DNA from: Longitalea luteola
Lineage (GTDB): Bacteria > Bacteroidota > Bacteroidia > Chitinophagales > Chitinophagaceae
Length of the DNA stretch: 64,000 nt
Direction: 5' to 3'
NCBI RefSeq assembly: GCF_017356035.1
Contig: NZ_JAFIQX010000002.1
Location: 868,001-932,000 of the forward strand
A program made the position numbers and the translations under genes. The first letter of the stretch is position 1, and every line of letters starts with the position of its first letter. The notes under the pieces were generated by a model. That model worked only from the letters and a program-made list of their open reading frames with translations. It did not search any database and was not told the DNA's origin. Positions 8,912 through 17,735 of the stretch are shown here, piece by piece.

Positions 8912-9325
8912 ATGCAACTGCAATCTACATTAGATACGATCAGGCAAACAGCGCGCCGGTTTTGGGAACTTGTTGATGGGCGTAAGGTCATTGCCTTTTA
9001 TGGCGATATGGGCGCCGGCAAAACAACCCTTATTCACGCCCTTTGCGATGAGAAAGGGGTTACCAGCACTGTGGGAAGTCCTACTTTTTCTATAATTAAT
9101 GAATACCAGTATCCGGGCGGCAGGCTTTTTCATATAGACCTGTACCGGCTAAAAGATGAGGAAGAAGCGGTGCGGGCAGGGGTGGAGGATTGCCTATATT
9201 CAGGCGATATCTGCCTGGTAGAATGGCCTGGCCGTGCAGAAGCGATTTTACCCGACGATACGGCCAGGGTAGAGATAAACGTGGTAGACAAGGATACCCG
9301 AAATATAAAGATTTTAGTAGATTAA
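8912..9325 (+). CDS. tsaE: tRNA threonylcarbamoyladenosine biosynthesis ATPase TsaE
   Basis: TsaE (YjeE) is the ATPase that works with TsaB and TsaD to install t6A37 on tRNAs reading ANN codons. The 137-aa length is normal for the family. Walker A GDMGAGKTT is at 31-39. The TsaE-specific GSPTFSIINEY, HIDLYRL and CLVEWPGR segments are all present. It is not in an operon with tsaB or tsaD here. In several Bacteroidota tsaE, alanine dehydrogenase and porX lie near each other; here ald follows directly and porX is 11 kb away. Confidence 0.96.
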   Translation: MQLQSTLDTIRQTARRFWELVDGRKVIAFYGDMGAGKTTLIHALCDEKGVTSTVGSPTFSIINEYQYPGGRLFHIDLYRLKDEEEAVRAGVEDCLYSGDICLVEWPGRAEAILPDDTARVEINVVDKDTRNIKILVD

Positions 9326-9547
9326 AGGCAGAGAAAACAGGTAAGAGGTAAGGAGGTGGAAATCGGGATTAAAATCGGGTGTAGGGAAAATTCAGGGTTC
9401 TTTTTGCATTCTGCATCCTGATTCTTGTACCACATGCTCGCTAAGAAGCCACACTTCCTGCCTTTAAGCCTCACTTATAGGGCAGACTTCCAATTTAATT
9501 TGTAAATTGTGGCCCCGATAATGGGGGTAAAATCATTTACTTGCTAC

Positions 9548-10762
9548 ATGTCCCAGCAAAAGCCGATTATCAGCACTTCATTTAGTTACGAAACACTGCA
9601 GGAAACTCTGGATATTAAACCCAAAGGGGCACAGTTGCATATTGGAATTCCCAAGGAGACCGCCTTTCAGGAAAACCGCATTGCGCTCACGCCCGATGCA
9701 GTAGGGGTACTGGTCAGCAACGGACATAATGTAGTAATCGAGCACAATGCCGGCGAGGCTGCCCATTTTCGGGACCGCGATTACAGCGAGGCCGGTGCTA
9801 AAATAGTATATGATAAAGCGGCCGTATATAAAGCCCCCATACTGGTAAAAAGCGCTCCTGTGGTCGAAGATGACCTGCCTCATCTGCAGTTTAACCAGGT
9901 TATTATCTCCCCCATCCATTTGTCGGCCATGAAGGCGGAATTCCTTCAAAAGATGATGGAAAAGCGCATTACCGCCATTTCATTCGAAAACCTGAAGGAC
10001 GATAGCGATAGTTTACCCATTGTACGCAGCATGAGTGAAATAGCCGGCAGTGCCGTTATGCTTATTGCTGCGCAATACCTTAGTTCGGCTAATCATGGGA
10101 AGGGTGTGCTATTGGGTGGTATATCGGGTATTCCGCCAACCAAGGTAATTATCCTGGGCGCCGGTATTGTGGGTGAGTTTGCTGCCCGTGCTGCCCTGGC
10201 ATTGGGCGCTTCGGTAAAAGTATTTGACAATAGTGTATACCGGCTTAAGCGGTTACAGAATAATATCGGCCAGCGTATGTGGACATCAGTCATAGAGCCT
10301 CGCATTCTGGCCAAACAACTCAAGACCTGTGAAGTGGCTGTAGGCGCCCTGAGCTCTGCCAGCGGCCGCACCCCGGTAGTCGTTACCGAGGAAATGATAA
10401 GCAACATGCGCCCCGGTAGTGTGATCATTGATGTTAGTATCGACCGCGGTGGTTGTTTTGAAACGTCAGAGATCACCAGTCATGAACAACCGATATTTAT
10501 GAAATATGGGGTAATTCATTACTGCGTGCCTAATATTCCGTCGGGATTTGCGCGAACTGCTTCGCAGGCTATCAGTAACGTATTAATGCCTTTATTACTG
10601 GAAGCGGGTGAAGAAGGTGGTTTCGAGAACCTCGTATGGCATAAAGTACACCTGAGAAGTGGGATCTATTTATTTAAAGGCGCTCTCACCAATTTTCATT
10701 TAAGTCAACGCTTCGATCTGAAATATACCGACCTTAATCTGCTCATTGCAAGCCAGCGCTGA
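9548..10762 (+). CDS. ald: Alanine dehydrogenase
   Basis: NAD-dependent alanine dehydrogenase, converting L-alanine to pyruvate and ammonia. The catalytic domain opens with GIPKETAFQENRIALTPDAV and has the conserved HNAGEAAHF and KSAPV loops. The Rossmann fold is VIILGAGIVGEFAARAA near 205, and the hinge VIIDVSIDRGGCFETS follows. The frame is open from 9509, but I take ATG 9548 (MSQQKPIIS) as the start because it gives the usual length of about 404 aa and no conserved residue lies before it. Bacteroidota members of this subfamily start with a short N-terminal extension before the GIPKE motif, as here. Confidence 0.92.
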   Translation: MSQQKPIISTSFSYETLQETLDIKPKGAQLHIGIPKETAFQENRIALTPDAVGVLVSNGHNVVIEHNAGEAAHFRDRDYSEAGAKIVYDKAAVYKAPILVKSAPVVEDDLPHLQFNQVIISPIHLSAMKAEFLQKMMEKRITAISFENLKDDSDSLPIVRSMSEIAGSAVMLIAAQYLSSANHGKGVLLGGISGIPPTKVIILGAGIVGEFAARAALALGASVKVFDNSVYRLKRLQNNIGQRMWTSVIEPRILAKQLKTCEVAVGALSSASGRTPVVVTEEMISNMRPGSVIIDVSIDRGGCFETSEITSHEQPIFMKYGVIHYCVPNIPSGFARTASQAISNVLMPLLLEAGEEGGFENLVWHKVHLRSGIYLFKGALTNFHLSQRFDLKYTDLNLLIASQR

Positions 10763-11046
10763 GATGGTTGCATGCGGTTAAAAATATTTATAATTGTAAT
10801 GCAACATTATGTTGACATTCAATGGATCATGATATTCAAGTGTCGCTTTTACACTAAATATTAATTATTTCCGTTAATATATCCGCAAGACATTTGACTT
10901 TAACGAGTTTCCGATTAATTTTGTATATCCCCCAATTAACAATTGCAGGCCTTTGATTGACAAGAAAACGCGGATTTTCGTAATAAATGAGCGTTTTTCG
11001 CGTTTTCTATGGCTTAAAAGTTGCTAATTGGATTCAAATACCTGTT

Positions 11047-12282
11047 ATGAAGACAAGGCCCTATTTGTTGATAGTACTCTGTATCCTGGTTAATAAAATT
11101 ACTATTGCCCAATCGCAGGTTCCTCCTATTTCAGGCTGGGACATGGATGAAAAGAGCGGCAGTTATATCTTTAAACCGGGTAAAGTATCCGGTGATACCA
11201 AGGAATTTCTGTATGAAATAATGCCCGTTGAAAAAGGGGAGGGGCAAACAATTGAAGAATGGTTCAAAAGCGCTATCGATAAAGATGTAAAGGAGTCGGG
11301 CTTTAACTTACCTGCAGGCGGCAAGAAAAACATTACCACCAATCAAACGATCATTTCATTTTCTACGGAGCTTACTGATAAAAAAGGTAAACCCTGGTAT
11401 GTAACATATGTTGCTTATCAGTTGGGCAGCGGCGAAAACCGCCTGGCCCGCGTGATCAGCTCTCCCGATGTTAAATATTATGCATCCCACATGCGTCCTG
11501 TTGCCGATCATATTGGCAACCTGGCCAGGCATGATGCTTCTGTAACTGTAGCAAGCAAGCAAACAAAAGGATCGCATGCACATAACAAACAGGACAATAA
11601 GACTTCAGCCGCGCAGGCCGACATGGTTGAAAATGGCCTTAGATCACAGGAAATAAATGGTATTCTTATTCACCTGGATTATACCACCAATGCCGATGGC
11701 AAAATGGTGCGCAATTACAGGCCTTACCTCGTTTTGAACGATGGTAGTATTTATGGCGATCCTGTTCTGAGTCCATACAGCCTCGATGTAGCACAGTCAA
11801 AACAAAAAGAACCGCAGAAATGGGGTACCTGGAAATTGAAGAACAACATTTTCACGGTTGAATGGACGGCTACTAAAGAAACCGAGAAATGGTTTAAGAA
11901 CTGGTTCTGGGCAACACCCGCTGCAAGAGAAGAAAAGCTGGAAGGATCATTCATGACCGTAACCGGTACCGAAAATGGCAGCGTAAAAAGTGCAGGGAAT
12001 GCTTATGCCTCTAAAAATATATTCTTCAATAAAGATGGCCAGTTCACTTTAACCGGCGGTGATAACGGTAATGCAGCTGTGCCTGCCTCAGAGTTCAAGA
12101 AATTTAATGAAGCGGGTACTTATACGCTCAATGATTATTCCATGGAGCTGCGTTTTAATAACGGAACTGTTATTCGCCGCATCTTCTATTTTTACCTGCA
12201 GGGCAGCACGCACTTTGGTATAGGCAATGCCGCCTACGCACCTAAAGCATCGGCTGAATCACCTGCTTCTGCCAGCAACTAA
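11047..12282 (+). CDS. Secreted protein of unknown function, first copy of a tandem paralogue pair
   Basis: A 411-aa protein I do not recognise. The start is ATG 11047, which gives a clean signal peptide (MKTRPYLLIVLCILVNKITIAQ); the upstream open frame to 10987 would bury it. Two conserved blocks are shared with the next gene: an N-terminal part around GWDMDEKSGSYIFKP and EFLYEIMPVEKGEG, and a C-terminal part with LNDGSIYGDPVLSPY, KWGTWKLKNN, KNWFWATPAAREEK and LRFNNGTVIRRIFYFY. A low-complexity linker (about 180-205) joins them. It is probably periplasmic or outer-membrane associated; no T9SS CTD or lipobox is visible. No function can be assigned. Confidence 0.75.
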   Translation: MKTRPYLLIVLCILVNKITIAQSQVPPISGWDMDEKSGSYIFKPGKVSGDTKEFLYEIMPVEKGEGQTIEEWFKSAIDKDVKESGFNLPAGGKKNITTNQTIISFSTELTDKKGKPWYVTYVAYQLGSGENRLARVISSPDVKYYASHMRPVADHIGNLARHDASVTVASKQTKGSHAHNKQDNKTSAAQADMVENGLRSQEINGILIHLDYTTNADGKMVRNYRPYLVLNDGSIYGDPVLSPYSLDVAQSKQKEPQKWGTWKLKNNIFTVEWTATKETEKWFKNWFWATPAAREEKLEGSFMTVTGTENGSVKSAGNAYASKNIFFNKDGQFTLTGGDNGNAAVPASEFKKFNEAGTYTLNDYSMELRFNNGTVIRRIFYFYLQGSTHFGIGNAAYAPKASAESPASASN

Positions 12283-12370
12283 ACGCTTCTAACGGCTGCA
12301 GCGCATTTTCTGGCACCGGTCAGTGCGGGTTATCCGCCACCGCTGGGCGGTACAGGTTAGATCCCGGATT

Positions 12371-12499
12371 ATTTACAGGCGCCTATACATGTTCAAAACT
12401 TTGGTATGGAAAAGTTTTGAACATGTGAGAAAGTTTTCGGCTACACCAACCGCCTTTCGTTTCTGTGGCCCGAAAATTGACTTACCAGTGCCTGTAAAT
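12371..12499. repeat. Nested inverted repeats between the two secreted paralogues
   Basis: An inner perfect 16-bp inverted repeat (ACATGTTCAAAACTTT at 12387-12402 and its complement at 12411-12426, 8-nt loop) lies within an outer 10-bp pair, ATTTACAGGC at 12371-12380 and GCCTGTAAAT at 12490-12499. No T run follows the inner hairpin, so a simple terminator is unlikely on the plus strand. The second gene starts 8 nt after the outer arm. Confidence 0.8.
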
Positions 12500-12507
12500 A
12501 GCCTACT

Positions 12508-13776
12508 ATGAAAAATACGCTCCTGGTTGTTGTCCTGATCATGGGTTTGGGTATTCCCGCTACGTTTGCACAAAGTTCCATTCAGCCTATGTTAGGTTGG
12601 AAAATGGAAGAAAATAAAGGACGCTACATCTTTAAACCTACGGCTGTCTTCAGCGATGAAAATAAAGAGTTCTCCTACGAGATAATGCCGCTCGAAAGGG
12701 CTGATGGCCGGAGTTTCGATGAGTGGTTTTCCGGTTCCATTGAAAAGAACATGCATGGCTCAGGATTTTCTGCCCCAAAAAGTAAAGACAAAAAGAATAT
12801 CAGTTACAGCACCCTCTCTTCTTATTCCGGTAAGGTAAGTGACAAAAACGGTAAAATATGGTATGTAGCATATATGGCCTACCGCACCAATAGCCAGCAG
12901 TTCAGGCTGGCCAAACTGTTCAGTTCACCCGATATAAGACATTATACCAATTGTATGAAAACGGCCGCCATGCATTTTGGCAAAATGGCCAAACAGGAAG
13001 GCGCTTTTGAATCCAACGGCCTCACCGATATAGCGAAAAGCAATGCCGTGCCCGTAGTGCCGCCTGTGGTGCCAGCCCCTGCGGAGAAAACGCCTGCGCC
13101 CCGGAATACCATAGCCAGTGCTGATCATGTAACGGGGCCGGTAAAAGGATTGAAGGCCACAGATATAAAAGGTATTGTCATTAACCTGGAATACAGCTAT
13201 GGGGTAGGCGGTTCCGTTATCAGCGAATACACGCCTTATCTATTATTGAATGACGGTAGCATTTACAGCAACCCGGTGGCGAGTCCTTATGAGTTCAATG
13301 TAGCCGTTTCCAAACAACGGGAGCCCAAGAAATGGGGCACCTGGAAATTAAGCGGCAATGCCATCTCCGTTAACTGGCCGGCCAGGAATAAATCGGAAAG
13401 ATGGGAGAAGAACTGGTTCTGGGCAAGACCGGCAGCAGGCAATGAAAAGATAGAGGGCGCCTTTACCAATATTGCCAGCATGGGTAGTTCAGTAATGGGT
13501 GGTAATGTGAGAACCGTTTCCAGCAAAAATATTTTATTTAATACTTTCGGCCGCTTTGCTTTAACCAGTGTGGGCGTAGGCACCAATTATACCGATTACA
13601 GTATTGCCACCTCGGCCTACTCAAAGAAAGATGAAGCCGGCTCATATAGCCTGAATGGATATTCTATTGAATTCCGGTTTAACAATGGCACCACCATGCG
13701 GCGGGCCTTTTATTTCTACCCGAAAGATAAAGCCCATTTTGGCATAGGGAATCATGTGTATGTGCAGAAACGCTGA
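12508..13776 (+). CDS. Secreted protein of unknown function, second copy of the tandem paralogue pair
   Basis: A 422-aa paralogue of the preceding gene. It has a signal peptide (MKNTLLVVVLIMGLGIPATFAQ), an N-terminal block with GWKMEENKGRYIFKP and EFSYEIMPLERADGRSFDEW, a Pro/Ala-rich linker (VPVVPPVVPAPAEKTPAP near 175-195), and the C-terminal block LNDGSIYSNPVASPYEF, KKWGTWKLSGN, KNWFWARPAAGNEK, LRFNNGT-like EFRFNNGTTMRRAFYFYP. The ends both carry HFGIGN near the C-terminus. The pattern indicates a local duplication followed by divergence in the linker. Function unknown. The domain order suggests two separate globular domains. Confidence 0.75.
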   Translation: MKNTLLVVVLIMGLGIPATFAQSSIQPMLGWKMEENKGRYIFKPTAVFSDENKEFSYEIMPLERADGRSFDEWFSGSIEKNMHGSGFSAPKSKDKKNISYSTLSSYSGKVSDKNGKIWYVAYMAYRTNSQQFRLAKLFSSPDIRHYTNCMKTAAMHFGKMAKQEGAFESNGLTDIAKSNAVPVVPPVVPAPAEKTPAPRNTIASADHVTGPVKGLKATDIKGIVINLEYSYGVGGSVISEYTPYLLLNDGSIYSNPVASPYEFNVAVSKQREPKKWGTWKLSGNAISVNWPARNKSERWEKNWFWARPAAGNEKIEGAFTNIASMGSSVMGGNVRTVSSKNILFNTFGRFALTSVGVGTNYTDYSIATSAYSKKDEAGSYSLNGYSIEFRFNNGTTMRRAFYFYPKDKAHFGIGNHVYVQKR

Positions 13777-13940
13777 ACGCAAATACAGTTCAAAGTTTTT
13801 AGTTCTCAGTTCAAAGTTTAGGATGAGTGCTGAATGGTGAATGGTGAGTAGCTCGCTAAATCTGGGATCAATATCTGACCTTGTGCAGCCCGAGATTCAT
13901 TCCCGATTGCCGCCTTGTTCGCCGTAGCCCTGGCGCAGGC

Positions 13941-14219
13941 GAATTGCCAATTGCCAATTGCCGTCTGCCGACTCACGATTGCCGACTCACGATTGCCGAT
14001 TATCGATTGTTGACTATCGATTGCCGTTTCACATCTGCCCTCTGCCGACTCACGATTGCCGATTATCGATTGTTGACTATCGTTTGCCGTTTCACGTCTG
14101 CCGTTTGACGATTGACGTCTGCCGTCTCCCGATTCAGGAATGCCGACTCACGATTGACGATTATCGATTGTCGACTGTCGTTTCCGTTTCACGTCTGCCG
14201 TCTGCCGATTCACGATCCA
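13941..14219. repeat. Large degenerate heptamer array, GCCGACT/CACGATT family
   Basis: About 280 bp made almost wholly of 7-bp units such as ATTGCCA, GCCGACT, CACGATT, GCCGATT, ATCGATT, GTTGACT and GCCGTTT. Higher-order repeats of two to eight units are visible: the run from GCCGACT CACGATT GCCGATT ATCGATT GTTGACT occurs twice, near 13974 and 14046. It ends against the ABC ATPase stop codon. The rest of the 13777-14220 gap (13777-13940) holds a short GAATGGT run and nothing I recognise as a gene; the open frames here are by-products of the repeat. Confidence 0.92.
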
Positions 14220-14220
14220 C

Positions 14221-14922
14221 TCATTTCTTGTAATCGGTGATACTAAGCTTCTCCTGGCAAAAAGAATACTCCTGCTCGTCGTTTGAGCTTACAATGATGA
14301 GGCGGTTATTGGCGTAGGTACGTATTAGCTGGTGATAGAGGTCGATACCGGCGGTATCGAGATTGGTGCAGGGTTCATCGAGCAGGATACAGGGCACATC
14401 GCTGAAAATAGCCTGTGCCAGCTTTACCCGCTGTTTCATACCGCTTGAATAAAAGCGGATCTGTTTGTTGGCGGCGGCGGTTAACCCAATTGTACTGATG
14501 ATATCGCTAATGCGGGTATTGGGCAGAAAAGGCTTGAATTGTTGATGGAACTGCAGAAATTCAAGCGCGGTCATTTCTTCAATAAGCTCAAGGTAGGGAG
14601 CAGCAATAGAAATATACTGATAAGCTTTGTCTACGTCTATTTCTTTAGCCGGCTCATTAAAAGCAGCCGGTTGTTGATGGCGAGGCTCCAATTGCCGATG
14701 ATTGCCGGTAGTAGATTGTCGACTGTCGATCGTATACTTCACCTTTCCCTCACTCATCATCATAGCGCCACCGATCACCTGAAGCAAGGTAGATTTACCC
14801 GAGCCGTTTGGACCGGTAATGGCGTAGGCGGTGCCTGAAATAAACTCCTGAGAAATGTTTCGGAAGATCCAGTCGCGGTTAAAGCGTTTGCCGGCATTAA
14901 TCAGCGATATCTTCATCCACAC
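14221..14922 (-). CDS. Orphan ABC transporter ATP-binding protein carrying repeat-derived insert
   Basis: A 233-aa ABC-type ATPase. Walker A GPNGSGKST is at 37-45, the signature is FYSSGMKQRVKLAQA, and Walker B is CILLDEPCTNLD. The fold resembles small CcmA-like exporters' ATPases. Residues of about 64-90 (starting TIDSRQSTTGNHRQLEP) have no counterpart in the family and are encoded by the heptamer repeat at 14688-14735. The gene overlaps the lpxA stop by 20-26 nt depending on which start (M1 or M3) is used. No permease gene is nearby, so the transported substrate is unknown; translation is likely coupled to lpxA. Confidence 0.85.
   Translation of the reverse strand: MWMKISLINAGKRFNRDWIFRNISQEFISGTAYAITGPNGSGKSTLLQVIGGAMMMSEGKVKYTIDSRQSTTGNHRQLEPRHQQPAAFNEPAKEIDVDKAYQYISIAAPYLELIEEMTALEFLQFHQQFKPFLPNTRISDIISTIGLTAAANKQIRFYSSGMKQRVKLAQAIFSDVPCILLDEPCTNLDTAGIDLYHQLIRTYANNRLIIVSSNDEQEYSFCQEKLSITDYKK
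14688..14735. repeat. Heptamer repeat segment inside the ABC ATPase reading frame
   Basis: The sequence contains ATTGCCGATG, ATTGCCGG, TAGATTGTCGACTGTCGATC, matching units of the arrays at 601-660 and 13941-14219. It lies between Walker A and the Q-loop region of the ATPase gene and stays in frame. Confidence 0.8.
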
Positions 14923-15703
14923 TATTTTTTGAATAGCGTTTAATGATGCCGCGACCGCTTTCGCGAATGAAGGTTACAATTTCATCCCGCTCGTCGGTTG
15001 CCGGGAACTCTTCTTCCAGATGCTCGAGCGCCTGGCTGGTGTTCAAGCCTTTGTTATAAATAACCCGATAAATATCAAGAATATGGTTGATCTTATCGAC
15101 GGTGAACCCGCGTCTTTTCAAACCAACTGAATTCACACCGGCATAGCTCAATGGCTGACGGCCGGCTTTAATATAAGGGGGAATATCTTTACCAACTAAA
15201 GACCCACCGCTTACAAAGGCATGCGACCCCACTTTGGTGAACTGGTGCACAGCGCACATGCCTCCCAGAATAACCCAGTCGCCCAGCATAACGTGGCCAG
15301 CTACCTGTGAGTTATTACTTAGGATCACATTGTTGCCAATGATACAATCGTGGGCAACGTGGCTGTAAGCCATTATCATACAATTTTTACCAACCTGGGT
15401 CTTCCACCTGTCCTTGGTTCCACGGTGAATGGTTACAAACTCCCGAATGGTTGTATTATCACCAATTTCAGTGATCGTATCTTCCCCTTCGAATTTCAGG
15501 TCTTGTGGCATGGCAGAAATAACAGCTCCCGGGAAAATGCGGCAGTTTTTGCCAATGCGGGCGCCTTCCATGATTGTGACATTACTGCCAATCCAGGTAC
15601 CTTCTCCGATTTCCACGTTCTGGTGAATCACCGTAAAAGGATCAACCTTTACATTGGTGGCCAGCTTGGCGTTGGGATGTATATAAGTATGCGGATGAAT
15701 CAT
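14897..15703 (-). CDS. lpxA: UDP-N-acetylglucosamine O-acyltransferase LpxA
   Basis: First enzyme of lipid A synthesis, transferring a hydroxyacyl chain from ACP to UDP-GlcNAc. I place the start at ATG 15703 (MIHPHTYIHPNAKLA), giving 268 aa, near the family's 260; the frame is open further to 15760 without conserved residues. The N-terminal half is a left-handed beta helix of hexapeptide repeats, with the catalytic His in MAYSHVAHDCIIGNNV and the conserved HRGT and VHQFTKVG. The C-terminal helical part has NSVGLKRRGF. It lies downstream of lpxC-fabZ on the same strand with a 227-nt gap. Confidence 0.95.
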   Translation of the reverse strand: MIHPHTYIHPNAKLATNVKVDPFTVIHQNVEIGEGTWIGSNVTIMEGARIGKNCRIFPGAVISAMPQDLKFEGEDTITEIGDNTTIREFVTIHRGTKDRWKTQVGKNCMIMAYSHVAHDCIIGNNVILSNNSQVAGHVMLGDWVILGGMCAVHQFTKVGSHAFVSGGSLVGKDIPPYIKAGRQPLSYAGVNSVGLKRRGFTVDKINHILDIYRVIYNKGLNTSQALEHLEEEFPATDERDEIVTFIRESGRGIIKRYSKNSVDEDIAD

Positions 15704-15930
15704 TTTATTAACATTCTTAAGGGTTGTAGCAGGATATTCATTCATAGGCGTTACAGACATCCCATCCCCGGTGGGATTTTGCTGGTGATCATCACCTAAA
15801 CTGTGTTTATGGATGGATTGACGTTTGATGTTAATTAATCTGCTAAAATAGACAAAACTAGCTCAATAAACCCCTACGGACTGATATATTTTATTGCTCA
15901 TTACCCTTTTTGGGTATAATAACCAATTAT

Positions 15931-17334
15931 TTATCGTTTTACCAGCTGCGCCATGAGGTCGGCTTCGGTCGCAATCTTATTGCCAACATATACCGTTCCC
16001 CGCATTTCGCAAATACCGCGCCGTATAGGAGCCATTAACTCCATTTTCAGTATCATAGTATCTCCGGGAACAACTTTTTGCTTGAATTTACAATTATCGA
16101 TCTTCAAAAAGTAGGTATCGTACTCTCCGGGAGGCATAGCGTTGATACAAAGGATGCCACCGGTTTGGGCCAGTGCCTCCACCTGCAGTACGCCAGGCAT
16201 TACCGGATTGCCGGGAAAATGACCCGCAAAGAACGGTTCGTTATACGTCACATTCTTAATACCAACAATATGTCTATCGGTAAGTTCAATGATCTTATCA
16301 ACCAACAGAAAAGGAAAGCGATGCGGCAGCGTTTTTTCGATCTGCTGCAGGCTGTACACCGGCGGTAACGTAGGGTCGTATACCGGAACATCCTTTACAT
16401 GCTTATTTTTCTTTATGTATTGTTTGATCTTGCGGGCAAAATCAACGTTGGTGCTGTGGCCAGGCCGGTTGGCAATGATATGCGCCTTTATGGGATAACC
16501 GATCAGCGCCAGATCACCTATCACATCCAGTGTTTTATGACGGGCCGGTTCATTCGGAAAACGCAGTTCCAGGTTGTTCAGGTACCCTTCATTCTTCACT
16601 TCAATTTTCTTGCGGCCGAACACTTTGGCCAGCCGGTCCATTTCCTCCTGGGTAACCGGTTTGTCAACCACCACAATGGCGTTGTTGATGTCGCCGCCTT
16701 TGATAAGGTTGTGCTCGAGCAGCATCTCCAGTTCGTGCAGGAAGCAGAAAGTGCGGCAAGGGGCAATCTCTTCTTTAAAGTCACGCATGGTCTTTAGACC
16801 TGCATGTTGGGTGCCCAAAACCGGACTGTTAAAATCTATCAGGGTAGTTACTTTATAATCGGTAGCGGGAAGGGCTGTCATTTCAACCCTTTTCTTTTCA
16901 TCGTAATGGGTGATATTGGTATCGATGCTGTACCAGGCTTTGGCTGCATCCTGTTCCAGTACCCCGGCCTCTTCAATGATCTCAACAAATGGGGCGGAAC
17001 TACCATCAGCAATCGGAATTTCAGGGCCGTTCAGTTCGATAAGGCAATTATCTACTCCCATACCAACCAGCGCAGCCAGGATGTGCTCCACTGTACATAC
17101 CTTGGCGTCGCCTTCCTGCAGTGTGGTACCACGGGAAGTATCGGTAACCAGGTCACAATCAGCTTTGATCACCGGTTGTCCGGGAAGGTCAATGCGTTGA
17201 AACTGAAATCCAAAACCGGGATTGGCTGGTTTCAGGGTCATATCCACATTAACGCCAGTATGTAATCCGGTTCCGGAAATACTCACAGCCGACTGCAGGG
17301 TATGTTGTTTATCGGGATTAAAATTATTGTTCAT
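15931..17334 (-). CDS. lpxC-fabZ: Bifunctional LpxC deacetylase / FabZ dehydratase fusion
   Basis: A 467-aa fusion typical of Bacteroidota. The N-terminal 310 residues are LpxC, the zinc UDP-3-O-acyl-GlcNAc deacetylase, starting with QHTLQSAVSISGTGLHTG, with the zinc His in CTVEHILAAL and HKTLDVIGDLALIG. The C-terminal 150 residues are FabZ, the (3R)-hydroxyacyl-ACP dehydratase, with LPHRFPFLLVDKI, the catalytic His in AGHFPGNPVMPGVLQVEALAQ. The fusion couples the committed lipid A step to use of the shared hydroxyacyl-ACP pool. A -7 box TATCTTTG lies 25 nt upstream and a terminator separates it from lpxD, so it likely has its own promoter. Confidence 0.97.
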   Translation of the reverse strand: MNNNFNPDKQHTLQSAVSISGTGLHTGVNVDMTLKPANPGFGFQFQRIDLPGQPVIKADCDLVTDTSRGTTLQEGDAKVCTVEHILAALVGMGVDNCLIELNGPEIPIADGSSAPFVEIIEEAGVLEQDAAKAWYSIDTNITHYDEKKRVEMTALPATDYKVTTLIDFNSPVLGTQHAGLKTMRDFKEEIAPCRTFCFLHELEMLLEHNLIKGGDINNAIVVVDKPVTQEEMDRLAKVFGRKKIEVKNEGYLNNLELRFPNEPARHKTLDVIGDLALIGYPIKAHIIANRPGHSTNVDFARKIKQYIKKNKHVKDVPVYDPTLPPVYSLQQIEKTLPHRFPFLLVDKIIELTDRHIVGIKNVTYNEPFFAGHFPGNPVMPGVLQVEALAQTGGILCINAMPPGEYDTYFLKIDNCKFKQKVVPGDTMILKMELMAPIRRGICEMRGTVYVGNKIATEADLMAQLVKR

Positions 17335-17359
17335 TCCTTTTATTTATAAAGAGTGGCGC

Positions 17360-17367
17360 AAAGATAG
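17360..17367 (-). promoter_or_regulatory. -7 box before lpxC-fabZ
   Basis: Minus-strand TATCTTTG is a perfect TAnnTTTG match, 25 nt before the start codon. No TTG is found at the expected -33 distance. Confidence 0.55.
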
Positions 17368-17641
17368 GGATTCCTCAAAGACGAAAAGGCCCTGAAGATG
17401 ACGTACTTACAATTCAGCGGGAAATTGCGCTGAACGGTTGCCGCTTTTTGCGGAAAACAGGGTCAAACGCTGCTCATTACCGTAAGGCTATTCACTTTAT
17501 TATCATGACTTTAATCATCGCCGGACAGGCCTCCTGCGTTGTGCCACTCGAACAACCTATTTTTTTCAACTTCTAATGGTTTCCTACTTCATGTCAATAC
17601 GGGTAATTCGGTTATGTTTCCATTGATTGGTGAGCGCATTT

Positions 17642-17679
17642 AAAACAAACAGGGTTGACGGTGTTTACCCCGTCAACCC
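17642..17679 (-). terminator. Terminator downstream of lpxD
   Basis: GGGTTGACGG at 17652-17661 pairs with CCGTCAACCC at 17670-17679. Read on the minus strand it is followed by CTGTTTGTTTTAAA. The remainder of the 17335-17735 gap holds no gene I can support. A second small inverted repeat (CAGGTTA / TAACCTG, 17701-17719) lies just after the lpxD stop. Confidence 0.7.
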
Positions 17680-17735
17680 GTTATAAGTTGTTGGCAGTTG
17701 CAGGTTATCCTGTAACCTGTAACTTATTGTTTTTA

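Noticed and set aside
12387-12426. 16-bp hairpin as an intrinsic terminator
   Set aside because: There is no T run after the hairpin on either strand, so it is listed as an inverted repeat instead.
13881-14233. Open frames and possible CRISPR-like array in the 14 kb repeat
   Set aside because: The frames are artefacts of a 7-bp period. The units are contiguous, without spacers, and there are no cas genes, so it is not CRISPR.
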